Origin: Pseudomonas sp. ACN8
GTDB lineage: Bacteria > Pseudomonadota > Gammaproteobacteria > Pseudomonadales > Pseudomonadaceae
DNA: 64,000 nt
Assembly (NCBI RefSeq): GCF_002303925.1
Contig: NZ_MRCS01000037.1
Span: 1-64,000 of the forward strand
Direction of reading: 5' to 3'
Of this stretch, positions 24,848-33,956 are shown piece by piece (positions within the stretch are counted from its first letter, which is position 1; the number at the start of each line of letters is the position of its first letter). The position numbers and the translations under genes are program-made. The notes under the pieces are model-generated. The model saw only the letters and a program-made list of their open reading frames with translations. It ran no database searches and was not told the origin of the DNA.

Positions 24848-25249
24848 GGGTGCGGCTCCTTGGGGCGACGGGCGTTGAGGAGCTGAAACTAGGCTGAATC
24901 TTCACCAACATTTAAATACTATAAATTCACATTTTTAGATCGTTTAGGTCTATGTCAATGCATCCGGGGCTCTCCGCCGATATGCCCAAACGGCATCAAA
25001 AATATTCTTCGAATGCATTGGATGCGGAGGCTTAGGGAGGCCATAAATGGCTTCTCTTATCTCTCAATAGTATTGATTTTGAATTTTATAGATCAATTTT
25101 GCATACGCCTTGAACCTTGTAGGAGCGAGCCTGCTCGCGAATAGCGGAAGGTCAATCGAGACATCTTTGCCTGACACACCGCTATCGCGAGCAGGCTCAC
25201 TCCTACAAAAAAGCAGGTCTTTATTGCAACCCGACAACGGAGGTCATTC
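24848..25249. other. Intergenic region between atsR and atsB with divergent promoters
   Basis: No coding frame is seen. The part next to atsR (24880-25115) is unusually AT-rich for this genome (stretches such as TTTAAATACTATAAATTC and GATTTTGAATTTTATAGATC) and must hold both divergent promoters and probably CysB or SftR sites. A REP pair follows at 25117-25207, and the ribosome-binding site of atsB (GGAGG) lies just before 25250. Confidence 0.6.
25117..25207. repeat. REP pair (inverted) upstream of atsB
   Basis: Inverted REP cores at 25117-25140 and 25181-25207. This pair is unusual for the window in lying just upstream of a start codon rather than after a stop, so it may be part of the atsB leader. 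Confidence 0.85.
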
Positions 25250-26848
25250 ATGGCCCGTGTTTCTCTTCTCAGCCTGCCGCTAGCCGCGCCACCACTGGAA
25301 AACCAGCGCCTCTGGCCCAGCTTGAGTCGTCGGCTGTTGCCTTGGTTGCTACCCATCACCCTGTTCACGCTCTGGTGGCTCGCCAGCCGCAATCACTGGA
25401 TGAGCGAGCAGATCCTGCCGGCACCGAGCCTTGTCTGGAGCAGTGCACTGGAGCTGTCCCAAGGCGAGTTGTGGAGCCATTTGTGGATCAGTCTTCAGCG
25501 CTTGTTCTGGGGCTTGCTGGCCGGGATCATCGCGGGCGCTGTTTTGGGTGCGGCACTGGGTTTCAGTCGTCGACTGGAGCGCCTGGTATTTCCAACCTTC
25601 GCCGGGTTGGCCCAAGTCCCGACCCTGGCCTGGATTCCGTTGTTCATGGTGTTTTTCGGCATCGGTGAAGTGCTGAAGCTGGTGGTGCTGATCAAGGCCA
25701 TCGTGGTGCCGGTAACCCTGCATACGCTGGTTGGTGTGCGCGATGCACAACCAAAGCTGCGCGAAGCCGCCGCCGTGTTGCGCCTGCCCAGGCACCTGTT
25801 GATCCGCCGCCTGGTGCTGCCTGCCGCGCTGCCGGCATTCATGGCCGGTGTGCGCCTCGCGCTGGCCGCCGGCTGGACTTCACTGCTCGCTGTCGAACTG
25901 CTCGCTTCCAGCGAAGGCATCGGCTACCTGATGGTCTGGGCGCGGCAGTTGTTCATGCTCGACATCGTGTTCGTGTGCATCGTGGTGATCGGCTTGATCG
26001 GCGTGGCGATGGATCGCGGTATCGGTCTGCTGGACAGGAAACTGGTGCACTGGCCGCACCCGGCCACCGCCGAAATCCGTCGTGGGCCGCGTTATCAAGG
26101 CTGGCAGCGATTGCAACCGTGGCTGCTGCCACTGGCGCTCCTGGCGTTGTGGCAACTGACTTCGGATCAGCAATGGATTGACGCGAACATTCTGGTCAGC
26201 CCGCTGGCGGTCCTGCAGACGACTCGGGATGGATTGCTCGACGGCACGCTGATTGGCGGCATGGCCCTGAGCCTGGGCCGAACCCTTGGCGGATTGCTGC
26301 TCGGTGGCGGGCTCGGGTTTGCCTTGGGGCTGTTGCTGGGGTTGTCGCGCACCAGTGAGCGCGTGCTCGGCCCGACCCTCGCCGCCCTCCGCCAGATCGC
26401 CATTTTCGCCTGGGTGCCGCTGCTCACCGCGTGGTTCGGTCTGGGGGAATTGGCCAAGTGGGTGTTCGTTGCCCTGGCCGCCTTTTTCCCGCTGTTCATC
26501 GCCACCCAGCGCAGCGTCGCCCACCTGTCGCCGCAACTGAACGAGGCCGCGCAGGTGCTGCGCCTGAATCTGTGCCAGCGACTCGGTCGACTGGTGCTAC
26601 CGGGCGCGGCACCGGGGATTTTTGCAGGGCTTCGGCTAAGCCTGATCTACGCCTGGCTCGGCACCATCGGCGCCGAATATTTCATGCCGTCCAACGGCGG
26701 CATCGGCAGCCAGATGATCGGCGCCCAGCAACTGCTGCGCATGGACCTGATCATGGCCGGCATGCTGCTGGTGGGCCTGACCGGTGCCCTGCTCAACCTC
26801 ATTGGCCAACGCCTGGAAATCCGCGCCACTCGCTGGAGACACGCATGA
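25250..26848 (+). CDS. atsB: Sulfate ester ABC transporter permease AtsB (duplicated, fused permease)
   Basis: The 532-residue membrane protein consists of two consecutive SsuC-type permease domains (about residues 25-270 and 290-530). Each has roughly six membrane segments and its own EAA loop: the first with LREAAAVLRLPRHLLIRRLVLP, the second with LNEAAQVLRLNLCQRLGRLVLP. A single polypeptide can therefore replace the homodimer found in SsuABC. The strong Shine-Dalgarno GGAGGTC sets the start. Its stop overlaps the atsC ATG by four bases. Confidence 0.9.
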   Translation: MARVSLLSLPLAAPPLENQRLWPSLSRRLLPWLLPITLFTLWWLASRNHWMSEQILPAPSLVWSSALELSQGELWSHLWISLQRLFWGLLAGIIAGAVLGAALGFSRRLERLVFPTFAGLAQVPTLAWIPLFMVFFGIGEVLKLVVLIKAIVVPVTLHTLVGVRDAQPKLREAAAVLRLPRHLLIRRLVLPAALPAFMAGVRLALAAGWTSLLAVELLASSEGIGYLMVWARQLFMLDIVFVCIVVIGLIGVAMDRGIGLLDRKLVHWPHPATAEIRRGPRYQGWQRLQPWLLPLALLALWQLTSDQQWIDANILVSPLAVLQTTRDGLLDGTLIGGMALSLGRTLGGLLLGGGLGFALGLLLGLSRTSERVLGPTLAALRQIAIFAWVPLLTAWFGLGELAKWVFVALAAFFPLFIATQRSVAHLSPQLNEAAQVLRLNLCQRLGRLVLPGAAPGIFAGLRLSLIYAWLGTIGAEYFMPSNGGIGSQMIGAQQLLRMDLIMAGMLLVGLTGALLNLIGQRLEIRATRWRHA

Positions 26849-27660
26849 ACGCACCGATTGTCAGCTTCAATCACGTGGGCAAAACCTTCGACGTCGACGG
26901 CTTCACACTTGAGGCCATCCGCGAATTCAACCTGGACATCGCCGAGGGCGAATTCGTCGCCATCGTCGGCTCCAGCGGTTGCGGCAAATCCACTTTGCTG
27001 CGACTGCTGGTGGGCCTCGATACGCAATTTCGCGGGCAGATCAGCGTGGATGGAAAAGCTGTCACCGGCATCGGCGGCGAGCGCGGCATCGTCTTCCAGG
27101 AACACCGCTTGTTCCCGTGGCTGAGCGTGGCCGACAACATCGGTCTGGGCCTGGTCAACGAGCCTTTGAGCGCTGCGCAAAAGCACAAGCGTATCCATGA
27201 TTTCATCGAACTGGTGGGCCTGGGCGACTTCGCCCGCGCCTATCCACACCAGCTCTCCGGCGGCATGGCGCAGCGCGTGGCCATCGCTCGCGGCCTAGTG
27301 GCCAGCCCACGGATTCTGCTGCTGGACGAGCCCTTCGGCGCCCTCGATGCGCTGACCCGCCAGCAGATGCAGGACGAACTGTTGGCGATCCGCGCCCGGG
27401 CAAAAATCACCACCGTGCTGGTCACCCACGATGTCGAGGAAGCGATCTTCCTCGCCGACCGCGTTGTGGTAATGGAGCCGCGTCCGGGGCGGATCAAGCA
27501 AGTGGTCGACATTGCCCTGCCCCATCCGCGCCAACGCAGCAGTTTCGACTTCCACCAGCTGCGCGAAGAACTGCTGCACGAACTCACCAGCGACGATCAC
27601 TACCAGCCCCCCGTGCCGGTGCAGGTTCGCGATCTGCCGCTGTCCTTCATTGCCTACTGA
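26845..27660 (+). CDS. atsC: Sulfate ester ABC transporter ATP-binding protein AtsC
   Basis: The 271-residue ATPase of the SsuB/TauB family has Walker A GSSGCGKST (42-50), Q-loop VFQEHRLFPW, signature LSGGM, Walker B ILLLDEPFGALD and H-loop VTHDV. The ATG overlaps the atsB stop (ATGA), indicating coupled translation. It powers uptake through AtsB. The arylsulfatase gene follows 15 bases later. Confidence 0.92.
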   Translation: MNAPIVSFNHVGKTFDVDGFTLEAIREFNLDIAEGEFVAIVGSSGCGKSTLLRLLVGLDTQFRGQISVDGKAVTGIGGERGIVFQEHRLFPWLSVADNIGLGLVNEPLSAAQKHKRIHDFIELVGLGDFARAYPHQLSGGMAQRVAIARGLVASPRILLLDEPFGALDALTRQQMQDELLAIRARAKITTVLVTHDVEEAIFLADRVVVMEPRPGRIKQVVDIALPHPRQRSSFDFHQLREELLHELTSDDHYQPPVPVQVRDLPLSFIAY

Positions 27661-27675
27661 AAAAGGAAATGCCTG

Positions 27676-29286
27676 ATGCCGCAACGTCCCAACTTTCTAG
27701 TGATCCTGGCCGATGACCTGGGCTTTTCCGACATCGGCGCCTTCGGTGGCGAAATCAATACGCCGAACCTCGATGCACTGGCCAACAACGGTTTGCGCCT
27801 CACCGATTTTCACACCGCGCCGACCTGCTCGCCGACCCGGTCGATGCTGCTCACCGGCACCGATCACCACATCGCAGGCATCGGCACCATGGCCGAAGCA
27901 TTGACCCCGGACCTGATCGGCAAACCGGGTTACGAAGGGCACCTGAACGACCGCGTGGTCGCCCTGCCCGAGTTGTTGCGCGAGGCGGGTTACCAGACGT
28001 TGATGAGCGGTAAATGGCACCTGGGCCTGACCGCTGAGCTGGCACCTCACGCCCGGGGTTTCGAGCGTTCGTTCTCGTTGCTGCCCGGTGCCGCCAACCA
28101 TTACGGCTTTGAGCCGACCTACGATGAAACAACGCCACGGCTGCTGAAATCCACCCCGGCGCTGTACATCGAAGACGACCAATTCATCGATGAACTGCCC
28201 AAGGATTTCTATTCCTCCGATGCCTTTGGCGACAAGCTGCTGCAATACCTCAAGGAGCGCGACCAGACCCGGCCGTTCTTCGCCTACCTGCCGTTTTCCG
28301 CGCCGCACTGGCCTTTGCAGGCGCCGGTCGAAGTGGTGGAAAAATACCGCGGGCGTTATGACGCCGGCCCTGAAGTGCTGCGACTTGAGCGCCTGGAAAA
28401 ACTCAAGAAACTGGGGCTGATCGAGGCCGATGTCGAGCCCCATCCGTTGATCCAGTTGACTGCACAATGGGATGCCCTGAGCGATGAGCAGCGGCAGATC
28501 TCCGCGCGGGCCATGGAGGTTTACGCGGCGATGGTCGAGCGCATGGACTGGAACATCGGGCGGGTCGTCGACTACCTGCGCCAGCAGGGGCAACTGGACA
28601 ACACCTTCATTCTGTTCATGTCCGATAACGGTGCCGAAGGGGCATTGCTCGAAGCCTTCCCGAAATTCGGCCCGCAGTTGCTGACCTATCTCAACCAGCA
28701 TTACGACAACAGCCTGGACAACATCGGCCGCGCCAACTCCTACGTCTGGTACGGGCCGAACTGGGCGCAAGTGGCGACCGCGCCGTCGCGGTTGTTCAAG
28801 GCCTTCACCACCGAAGGCGGGATCCGTGTTCCGGCGCTTGTGCATTATCCGCAGCTGCCGCTCAAGGGCCAGATCAGCCACGGTTTCGGCACGGTGATGG
28901 ACATCACGCCGACCATTCTGGATCTTGCCGGCGTGCGCCATCCGGGCAAGCAATGGCACGGCAAGCCCGTGGCGGACGTTCGCGGGAAGTCGTGGCTTGG
29001 GTTCCTGTCGGGCGAGACGGCGCAAGTACATGACGAGCACACCGTCACCGGGTGGGAATTGTTCGGTCGACGGGCGATTCGACAAGGGCAATGGAAGGCG
29101 GTGTACATCCCGGGACCGGTCGGGCCGGCGACCTGGCAACTGTATGACCTGGGCAATGATCCAGGGGAGATTCATGACCTGGCGTCGAGCCAACCGCACA
29201 AGCTCGGTGCCTTGATCGAGCACTGGCAGCGGTATGTGGATGAGACTGGGGTGATCCTGAGTGAGTCGCCATTCCAGCCGGATTGA
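27676..29286 (+). CDS. atsA: Arylsulfatase AtsA
   Basis: The 536-residue type I sulfatase has the formylglycine motif C51-S-P-T-R and the metal-binding ADDLG near the N-terminus, then GKWHLG and the second metal site FMSDNGAEG. Length and cysteine position equal those I recall for P. aeruginosa AtsA. There is no signal peptide, so it acts in the cytoplasm on aryl sulfates imported by AtsRBC, releasing sulfate. It needs formylglycine modification by an enzyme not encoded here. It is last in the atsBCA operon; a REP pair follows. Confidence 0.94.
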   Translation: MPQRPNFLVILADDLGFSDIGAFGGEINTPNLDALANNGLRLTDFHTAPTCSPTRSMLLTGTDHHIAGIGTMAEALTPDLIGKPGYEGHLNDRVVALPELLREAGYQTLMSGKWHLGLTAELAPHARGFERSFSLLPGAANHYGFEPTYDETTPRLLKSTPALYIEDDQFIDELPKDFYSSDAFGDKLLQYLKERDQTRPFFAYLPFSAPHWPLQAPVEVVEKYRGRYDAGPEVLRLERLEKLKKLGLIEADVEPHPLIQLTAQWDALSDEQRQISARAMEVYAAMVERMDWNIGRVVDYLRQQGQLDNTFILFMSDNGAEGALLEAFPKFGPQLLTYLNQHYDNSLDNIGRANSYVWYGPNWAQVATAPSRLFKAFTTEGGIRVPALVHYPQLPLKGQISHGFGTVMDITPTILDLAGVRHPGKQWHGKPVADVRGKSWLGFLSGETAQVHDEHTVTGWELFGRRAIRQGQWKAVYIPGPVGPATWQLYDLGNDPGEIHDLASSQPHKLGALIEHWQRYVDETGVILSESPFQPD

Positions 29287-29301
29287 TGCTGTCTGATCCA
29301 C

Positions 29302-29398
29302 CGCTATCGCGAGCAAGCTCGCTCCCACCTTTGATCTTCAGTGAACACAATATTTGTGAACAATCGAGATCTCATGTGGGAGCGAGCCTGCTCGCGAA
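29302..29398. repeat. REP pair (inverted)
   Basis: Inverted REP cores at 29302-29328 and 29374-29398 lie between the convergent atsA and desaturase genes. Confidence 0.9.
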
Positions 29399-29418
29399 GA
29401 GGCCCTTACAAACAACCC

Positions 29419-30492
29419 TCAAGCCTGAGCCGTACGCCCCTTTTCTGCAGCCACTTCTTCCCTGCGCTCAAACCGGTTAGCCCGCGCAAACGTGCCGAAA
29501 TCATTGAACCGCACACCCATCTCGCGCATCACTTTGTGCCCCACCGACACAGTCAACTGGCGGATGTAGAACGGCTCCTTCACCACAAAATGATGAATCC
29601 CGTGGCTGCTGCCGAAGTTGAAGCAGAACGCCTGCAACGGCCACAGCCACCACGCGTTCAGCACCTGGCACTGCTGCATCACGTTGCCCGGCTCCACGTC
29701 ACCGTAGTAGTGCATGTTCGAGCTGATGAAGTGCAGGCAGAACGTGCGCAACACGTTCGGGCCGATGATCACGACTGCCGCGATGTCGATCACCTGCATC
29801 ACCGACAACGTGGTCGCCGACCACTCGATCGGCGCGCCCATCAGGTGTGCTACGCCGTTCGCTGCGTGGAAACCGAGAAACACGTACCACGCGCCCCAAT
29901 GCATCAGCGCCAGCGGTGCGTAGACCTTCAGCGTGCGCTGGATGATGCTGATCTTTTGCACCCGGGTCTTGGCCCGCAGCAGGCGGATGAACGACGACAT
30001 CATGTTGTCGCCAATCATCAAGAATCGCGCGATGCCCCATGGTTCACCGTTGGTGATGGCGCGTTCTTCCATGTCGGTTTCAGAGCCCGACACCTTGTGG
30101 TGATTGAGGTGCAGATGGCGGCGAATCCACGGATTGATGGTGCTCGGCCGCGCCAGCCACACCAACCCCATCATCAGGTTGTGCGGCACCTTCTGCTTGC
30201 GGAAGTACATGCTGTGGATCAGGTCGTGTTCCAGTTCATGGGTCAACGAGGCGAAAAAGGCGTTGAGCAACAGGCACGCCCACCAGGCCATGTGCCCGGT
30301 CATGTAGAGCGCCGCCGAACCCACCATACCTGCCAAAGCGAAGGTCAGAATGCCTGCACCGAGGGCGTCCTGATGCTTGAGAATCGAATAGCGCTCGCGC
30401 AACTCGACGCCTTTGGCCAGTACCACTTCACGGATATACGCTGATCGCTGCGATGCATTCAGTCGCTGGGGGCTTGCAGAAGTACCGCTCAT
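29419..30492 (-). CDS. Fatty acid desaturase family membrane protein
   Basis: The 357-residue protein has hydrophobic segments and the three histidine clusters of membrane di-iron enzymes: HELEHDLIH (residues 85-93), HLHLNHH (126-132) and HGIHH near residue 290. The family includes acyl-lipid desaturases and hydroxylases. The Shine-Dalgarno GAGGA precedes the ATG. It is divergent from an AraC-type regulator whose start is 100 bases away, suggesting specific control. The substrate is not evident; it is distinct from the DesA type at 40936. Confidence 0.85.
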   Translation of the reverse strand: MSGTSASPQRLNASQRSAYIREVVLAKGVELRERYSILKHQDALGAGILTFALAGMVGSAALYMTGHMAWWACLLLNAFFASLTHELEHDLIHSMYFRKQKVPHNLMMGLVWLARPSTINPWIRRHLHLNHHKVSGSETDMEERAITNGEPWGIARFLMIGDNMMSSFIRLLRAKTRVQKISIIQRTLKVYAPLALMHWGAWYVFLGFHAANGVAHLMGAPIEWSATTLSVMQVIDIAAVVIIGPNVLRTFCLHFISSNMHYYGDVEPGNVMQQCQVLNAWWLWPLQAFCFNFGSSHGIHHFVVKEPFYIRQLTVSVGHKVMREMGVRFNDFGTFARANRFERREEVAAEKGRTAQA

Positions 30493-30592
30493 GCTTCCAT
30501 CCTCTGGTTATTGATGGTTGCATCCTGCCTTGCGATCCTTCGCAACGCGGTAGCCGAGAACGCCAACCTGTTGACCGGAAGCGCCAATCAGC

Positions 30593-31597
30593 ATGACTGA
30601 ACCGACCTCCCTCGCCAGCTGGACCCGCGCCCTGCGCAAGCAACTCGATGCCCTGGGCATCGACAGCACCGCCCTGTGCCAGCAAGCGGGGCTCGACCCG
30701 CAACTGATGGACGACCCGAACGCGCGCTACCCGCTGTCTGGCACCACGCACCTGTGGAATCTGGCGGTGCAGGCCAGCGGCGATCCGGCGATCGGTTTGC
30801 GGGTTTCGCGTTTCGTCAGCCCGACCACTTTCCATGCGCTGGGTTATGCGCTGGTCGCCAGCGGCAGCCTGCGGGAAGTGTTCGAGCGCATCGTGCGTTA
30901 TCACCAGGTGGTCAGCGATGCCCTGGAACTGGAGCTGACCCGCGCCGAGGATCGCTACTGTTTCAGTCTGAAAATTCCGGTAGGCAACCCGGCTCCTGCC
31001 TTCGAAGCCATCGACGCGTTCATGGCGATTTACGTGCGCACCTGCCGCAATCGCCTGGGTCGCGACTACGCGCCACTGGCGACCTACCTGCGCCGCCCGG
31101 AGCCGGCAGACGCACACCAATGGCATAAAGTCTTTCGCTCGCCCGTGCACTTCGGCGCCGACGAAGACCGACTGGAGTTCGCCCTCGTCGATTTCGACAG
31201 CCACCTGGACGATGCCAATCCGGAGCTGGCCGAACACAATGAAACCGTGCTCAAGCGCACCCTGGCGCAACTCAAGCCACTGACGTGGGAGCGCAAGGTC
31301 CGCGACGCCATTGAAGAACAACTGCCCGAAGGCGAACCGAGCGCCGAACACATCGCCAAGGCCCTGCACCTGAGCTTGCGCAGCCTGCAACGGCACCTGG
31401 CCGATGAAGGCTACCGGTTCGACACGCTGCTCAACGAAAGCCGCGAAAACCTCGCGCTGCTGCACCTGCGTGACCCGCAATGTTCGTTGAGCGAGATCAG
31501 TTATCTGCTCGGGTTTGCCGACACCAGCAGCTTCAGTCGTGCGTTCAAGCGCTGGACGGGTATGACGCCGGGGCAGTTTCGGGATGGGTTGCGCTGA
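30593..31597 (+). CDS. AraC-family transcriptional regulator (OruR/ArgR-like arrangement)
   Basis: The 334-residue protein has an N-terminal arabinose-binding-type domain of the Pseudomonas kind (YPLSGTTHLWNLAVQASGDPAIGLRVS) and a C-terminal double helix-turn-helix (residues about 240-334: LHLSLRSLQRHLADEGYRF, ISYLLGFADTSSFSRAFKRW). It is divergent from the desaturase gene and is the obvious candidate to regulate it; the ligand may be a fatty acid, by inference. Confidence 0.88.
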   Translation: MTEPTSLASWTRALRKQLDALGIDSTALCQQAGLDPQLMDDPNARYPLSGTTHLWNLAVQASGDPAIGLRVSRFVSPTTFHALGYALVASGSLREVFERIVRYHQVVSDALELELTRAEDRYCFSLKIPVGNPAPAFEAIDAFMAIYVRTCRNRLGRDYAPLATYLRRPEPADAHQWHKVFRSPVHFGADEDRLEFALVDFDSHLDDANPELAEHNETVLKRTLAQLKPLTWERKVRDAIEEQLPEGEPSAEHIAKALHLSLRSLQRHLADEGYRFDTLLNESRENLALLHLRDPQCSLSEISYLLGFADTSSFSRAFKRWTGMTPGQFRDGLR

Positions 31598-32830
31598 TCA
31601 GCCTTTGACCAGGCTGCGAGCCATACCCTCTTTCCACTGCTCCAGCATTGCCTCTCCAACTGCGGCAAAGGCACTGTTTGCCTTTATGTGTTGACCCATC
31701 TCGCCCATCGCCACTGCCATCCCATGGATGACCTGTTGCAGCAATTCGTTGCAGCGCCCCTCGGTCAAATTGCAGGCGGAGCGGCCAAACCGCATCAGCA
31801 TTTTGTACTTGGGCCACGCCTTCGATCCGCCCAGTAACAACGCCATGCTATCGGTCTTGATGTAGACCGACGTGGTGATGATGTCGTAGGCAGGTGCCAG
31901 GCTGATTACTGCATCGACACCACAGTCTTCGTACAGAACGCCAAAGTTCTTGAGGTGCGCGTCGCCATTTTTCAGACCCGATGACAGCGCGACGATTTTG
32001 AAAAACGACTCCAGTGCCTGATTGAGCAAAGGCGGGGAAACAAACGCCTTGATCTGCTTGGCCGCACCTTCGTACGAACCATCGTATTTGGCTTTTGATG
32101 GCCAGGCATTGAGCACGCAGAAGTCCTCGAACCCCAGGTAACCTTTTTCATTCAGATCGAAGCGTTCAACGATCAAAAACTTGCCGTGCTCACTGAGTTC
32201 AAACTTCGGTACCTCAAGACCCGAATGCAACGCCGCCCGCATGCAGAAGTATTCATTGGCAGCGAGTTCCGGGTATTGCTCAGGACGAAAGGCTTTGACC
32301 AGATGCGTGGCCCCCCGATGGGACAGCCGATCGATGGTTGATGCGCTGTCACGCACCAGTACCTTCGGCTGTACACCGGAAACGCCTGAATACTGGCCAT
32401 AGGTCTGCAAGAGGTCTTCGAACAGACCTTGCGCACCATCATGTACAAGAAGGTCCGCCAGGCTGGTTTCAGGTGGCTGGTCGCCCGGACCCTGGGCCGT
32501 TGAAATGCAGACTCTTCCGAGCTGGTGCGGGCCGACGATGGCAAGCATCGAAAAATCGTCAAACCCCCGGACGGCCTTGCTGAAGCGACGAGTCAATTCA
32601 TCACGCAGGGCTCCCTCAGGCAGATTCATTTCAAAAACCGGTGGAACGCCCGATTCCCACGCGTAACTCTCCAGCCGCACCGGCATGGTCAACGAGACGG
32701 CGTTTTGTTCTGACGCGTTTTCGGCGTAGGCAAACACGCTATCAACGGGTGACTGACCACGACCAAGGACTCCGACCGCGCTGTTGGAAACGCTGATAGC
32801 CAGTCGATCCTTCTCCTGCGGCTCATCCAT
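31598..32830 (-). CDS. hipA: HipA-like serine/threonine kinase toxin
   Basis: The 410-residue HipA-family protein has the N-terminal subdomain (PPVFEMNLPEGALR), the flexible phosphorylation/P-loop SGVSGVQPK (about 148-156), the ATP-lysine in THLVKAF (about 179), the catalytic loop NGDAHLKN with D290 and the metal-binding aspartate in APAYD (316). All key residues are present, so it should be an active kinase; E. coli HipA phosphorylates glutamyl-tRNA synthetase and causes dormancy. It overlaps the end of hipB by eight bases. Its stop directly abuts the stop of the araC gene. Confidence 0.87.
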   Translation of the reverse strand: MDEPQEKDRLAISVSNSAVGVLGRGQSPVDSVFAYAENASEQNAVSLTMPVRLESYAWESGVPPVFEMNLPEGALRDELTRRFSKAVRGFDDFSMLAIVGPHQLGRVCISTAQGPGDQPPETSLADLLVHDGAQGLFEDLLQTYGQYSGVSGVQPKVLVRDSASTIDRLSHRGATHLVKAFRPEQYPELAANEYFCMRAALHSGLEVPKFELSEHGKFLIVERFDLNEKGYLGFEDFCVLNAWPSKAKYDGSYEGAAKQIKAFVSPPLLNQALESFFKIVALSSGLKNGDAHLKNFGVLYEDCGVDAVISLAPAYDIITTSVYIKTDSMALLLGGSKAWPKYKMLMRFGRSACNLTEGRCNELLQQVIHGMAVAMGEMGQHIKANSAFAAVGEAMLEQWKEGMARSLVKG

Positions 32831-33071
32831 GGAAATCCACCTTTTTCAGGGTGTCCAGCGTCGGCCGCTTCGACTGTCGCGGCACGGCAGTCAGCTCATA
32901 ACCGAAGCCATTGAGGATCGCCTCTACCTTGCGCAGACCAATTTCGGAGAGGGTGTTGTTTTCAATCCCGGAGATCGTCGCCCGGCTCATTCCGTACTGA
33001 TGTGCCAATGCCTGCTGGGAGAGTTTTCTTTCCTTGCGTAACGTTCGGATCAGCTTGCCAAGGTTTTCCAT
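32823..33071 (-). CDS. hipB: HipB-like XRE-family antitoxin
   Basis: The 82-residue protein is mostly a helix-turn-helix domain of the Cro/C1 type (LIRTLRKERKLSQQALAHQYGMSRATISGIEN). It should repress the operon and neutralise HipA. The ATG at 33071 follows GGTGGTGAA; an in-frame ATG at 33086 has no ribosome-binding site and lies nearly in the operator. It overlaps hipA by eight bases. Confidence 0.87.
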   Translation of the reverse strand: MENLGKLIRTLRKERKLSQQALAHQYGMSRATISGIENNTLSEIGLRKVEAILNGFGYELTAVPRQSKRPTLDTLKKVDFHG

Positions 33072-33088
33072 TTCACCACCATGCATCG

Positions 33089-33132
33089 TATACAGTGCAT
33101 ATTTTATCAGTTTAACGATTATGCATTGTATT
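33089..33132. promoter_or_regulatory. Candidate hipBA operator
   Basis: Two inverted half-sites, TATACAGTGCATA (33089-33101) and TATGCATTGTATT (33120-33132), agree at 11 of 13 positions when one is complemented. They flank an AT-rich spacer directly upstream of hipB. This fits autorepression by HipB. Confidence 0.55.
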
Positions 33133-33186
33133 TAGTTCATGTCATGATTGAAGTCCAGCTACATTTGCTGACGCCCCTACCAGACA

Positions 33187-33873
33187 TCAAACCATCGCCA
33201 GCACCCGCAACCGCACGGCATCGAGGATTTCAATTTCGCCGTAACTCAGCCCGATGATCCCTTGCCCCTGTAACTCCTTGAGGATCTGGTTGGTGGTTTG
33301 GCGCGATAGCGACAACATGGCGGCAAGCTGCTCCTGGGGCAGCTGCAGGACGCGACGCGGTGGGGCGGTCTCGCCATAGCCTTCGGCGATCATCAGCAAG
33401 CGGTGCGCCAGCCGTGCCGGGGCCGGCAACAGGCTCAGTTGTTCGAGGTTGATGAAGGTCATGCGCAATTTCTGGCTCATCAGCAACGCCAGTTGCCGCC
33501 AGTGCTGCGGTTGCTCGTCGAGCAGCGCCAGCAAGGTGTTCTGAGGAATGTGCAGCAGCGTGCACTGGCCCACGCCGTACGCATCGTGGGTGCGTGGCTG
33601 GCCATCGAACAGGCAGATTTCGCCGAACCAGTGCGGCGGCTCCACCAGGCTCAGCAACGCTTCCTTGCCCTGCTCACTCACTGCCCCGACGCGCACCGCG
33701 CCTTCAAGCACCGCGTACAGGCCGCAGGGCGGACCGCCACGCTTGAACAGCCGCTGCCCCGGCGACAGGCGCCGCAGCCTGGCCACCGACAGCAGGCTAT
33801 CCTGTAGGGAAACAGGCAAATGGCTGAACCACTGACCGCTCATCAGGCGTGGACGCCAGACCTGCATATCCAT
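33187..33873 (-). CDS. Crp/Fnr-family transcriptional regulator
   Basis: The 228-residue protein has a cyclic-nucleotide-binding beta-roll (residues about 20-135, with GLYAVLEGAVRVGAV and HWFGEICLFDG) and a winged helix-turn-helix (LPQEQLAAMLSLSRQTTNQILKELQGQGII). It lacks the N-terminal cysteine cluster of Fnr, so it is not an oxygen sensor of that type. The ATG at 33873 has AGGAG five bases upstream. It is divergent from the DUF962 gene. Confidence 0.87.
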   Translation of the reverse strand: MDMQVWRPRLMSGQWFSHLPVSLQDSLLSVARLRRLSPGQRLFKRGGPPCGLYAVLEGAVRVGAVSEQGKEALLSLVEPPHWFGEICLFDGQPRTHDAYGVGQCTLLHIPQNTLLALLDEQPQHWRQLALLMSQKLRMTFINLEQLSLLPAPARLAHRLLMIAEGYGETAPPRRVLQLPQEQLAAMLSLSRQTTNQILKELQGQGIIGLSYGEIEILDAVRLRVLAMV

Positions 33874-33956
33874 GAAAACTCCTAGAGATTGTCGCCTGGC
33901 TGACAGAGCGGGAAGTGACCCCGGGGCATGATCAATCACCCCACAGGAGAACAACA

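Noticed and set aside
27697..29328. Long antisense frame (543 codons) opposite atsA
   Set aside because: High GC codon use in atsA leaves the opposite strand open; there is no family motif, and atsA has all sulfatase motifs.
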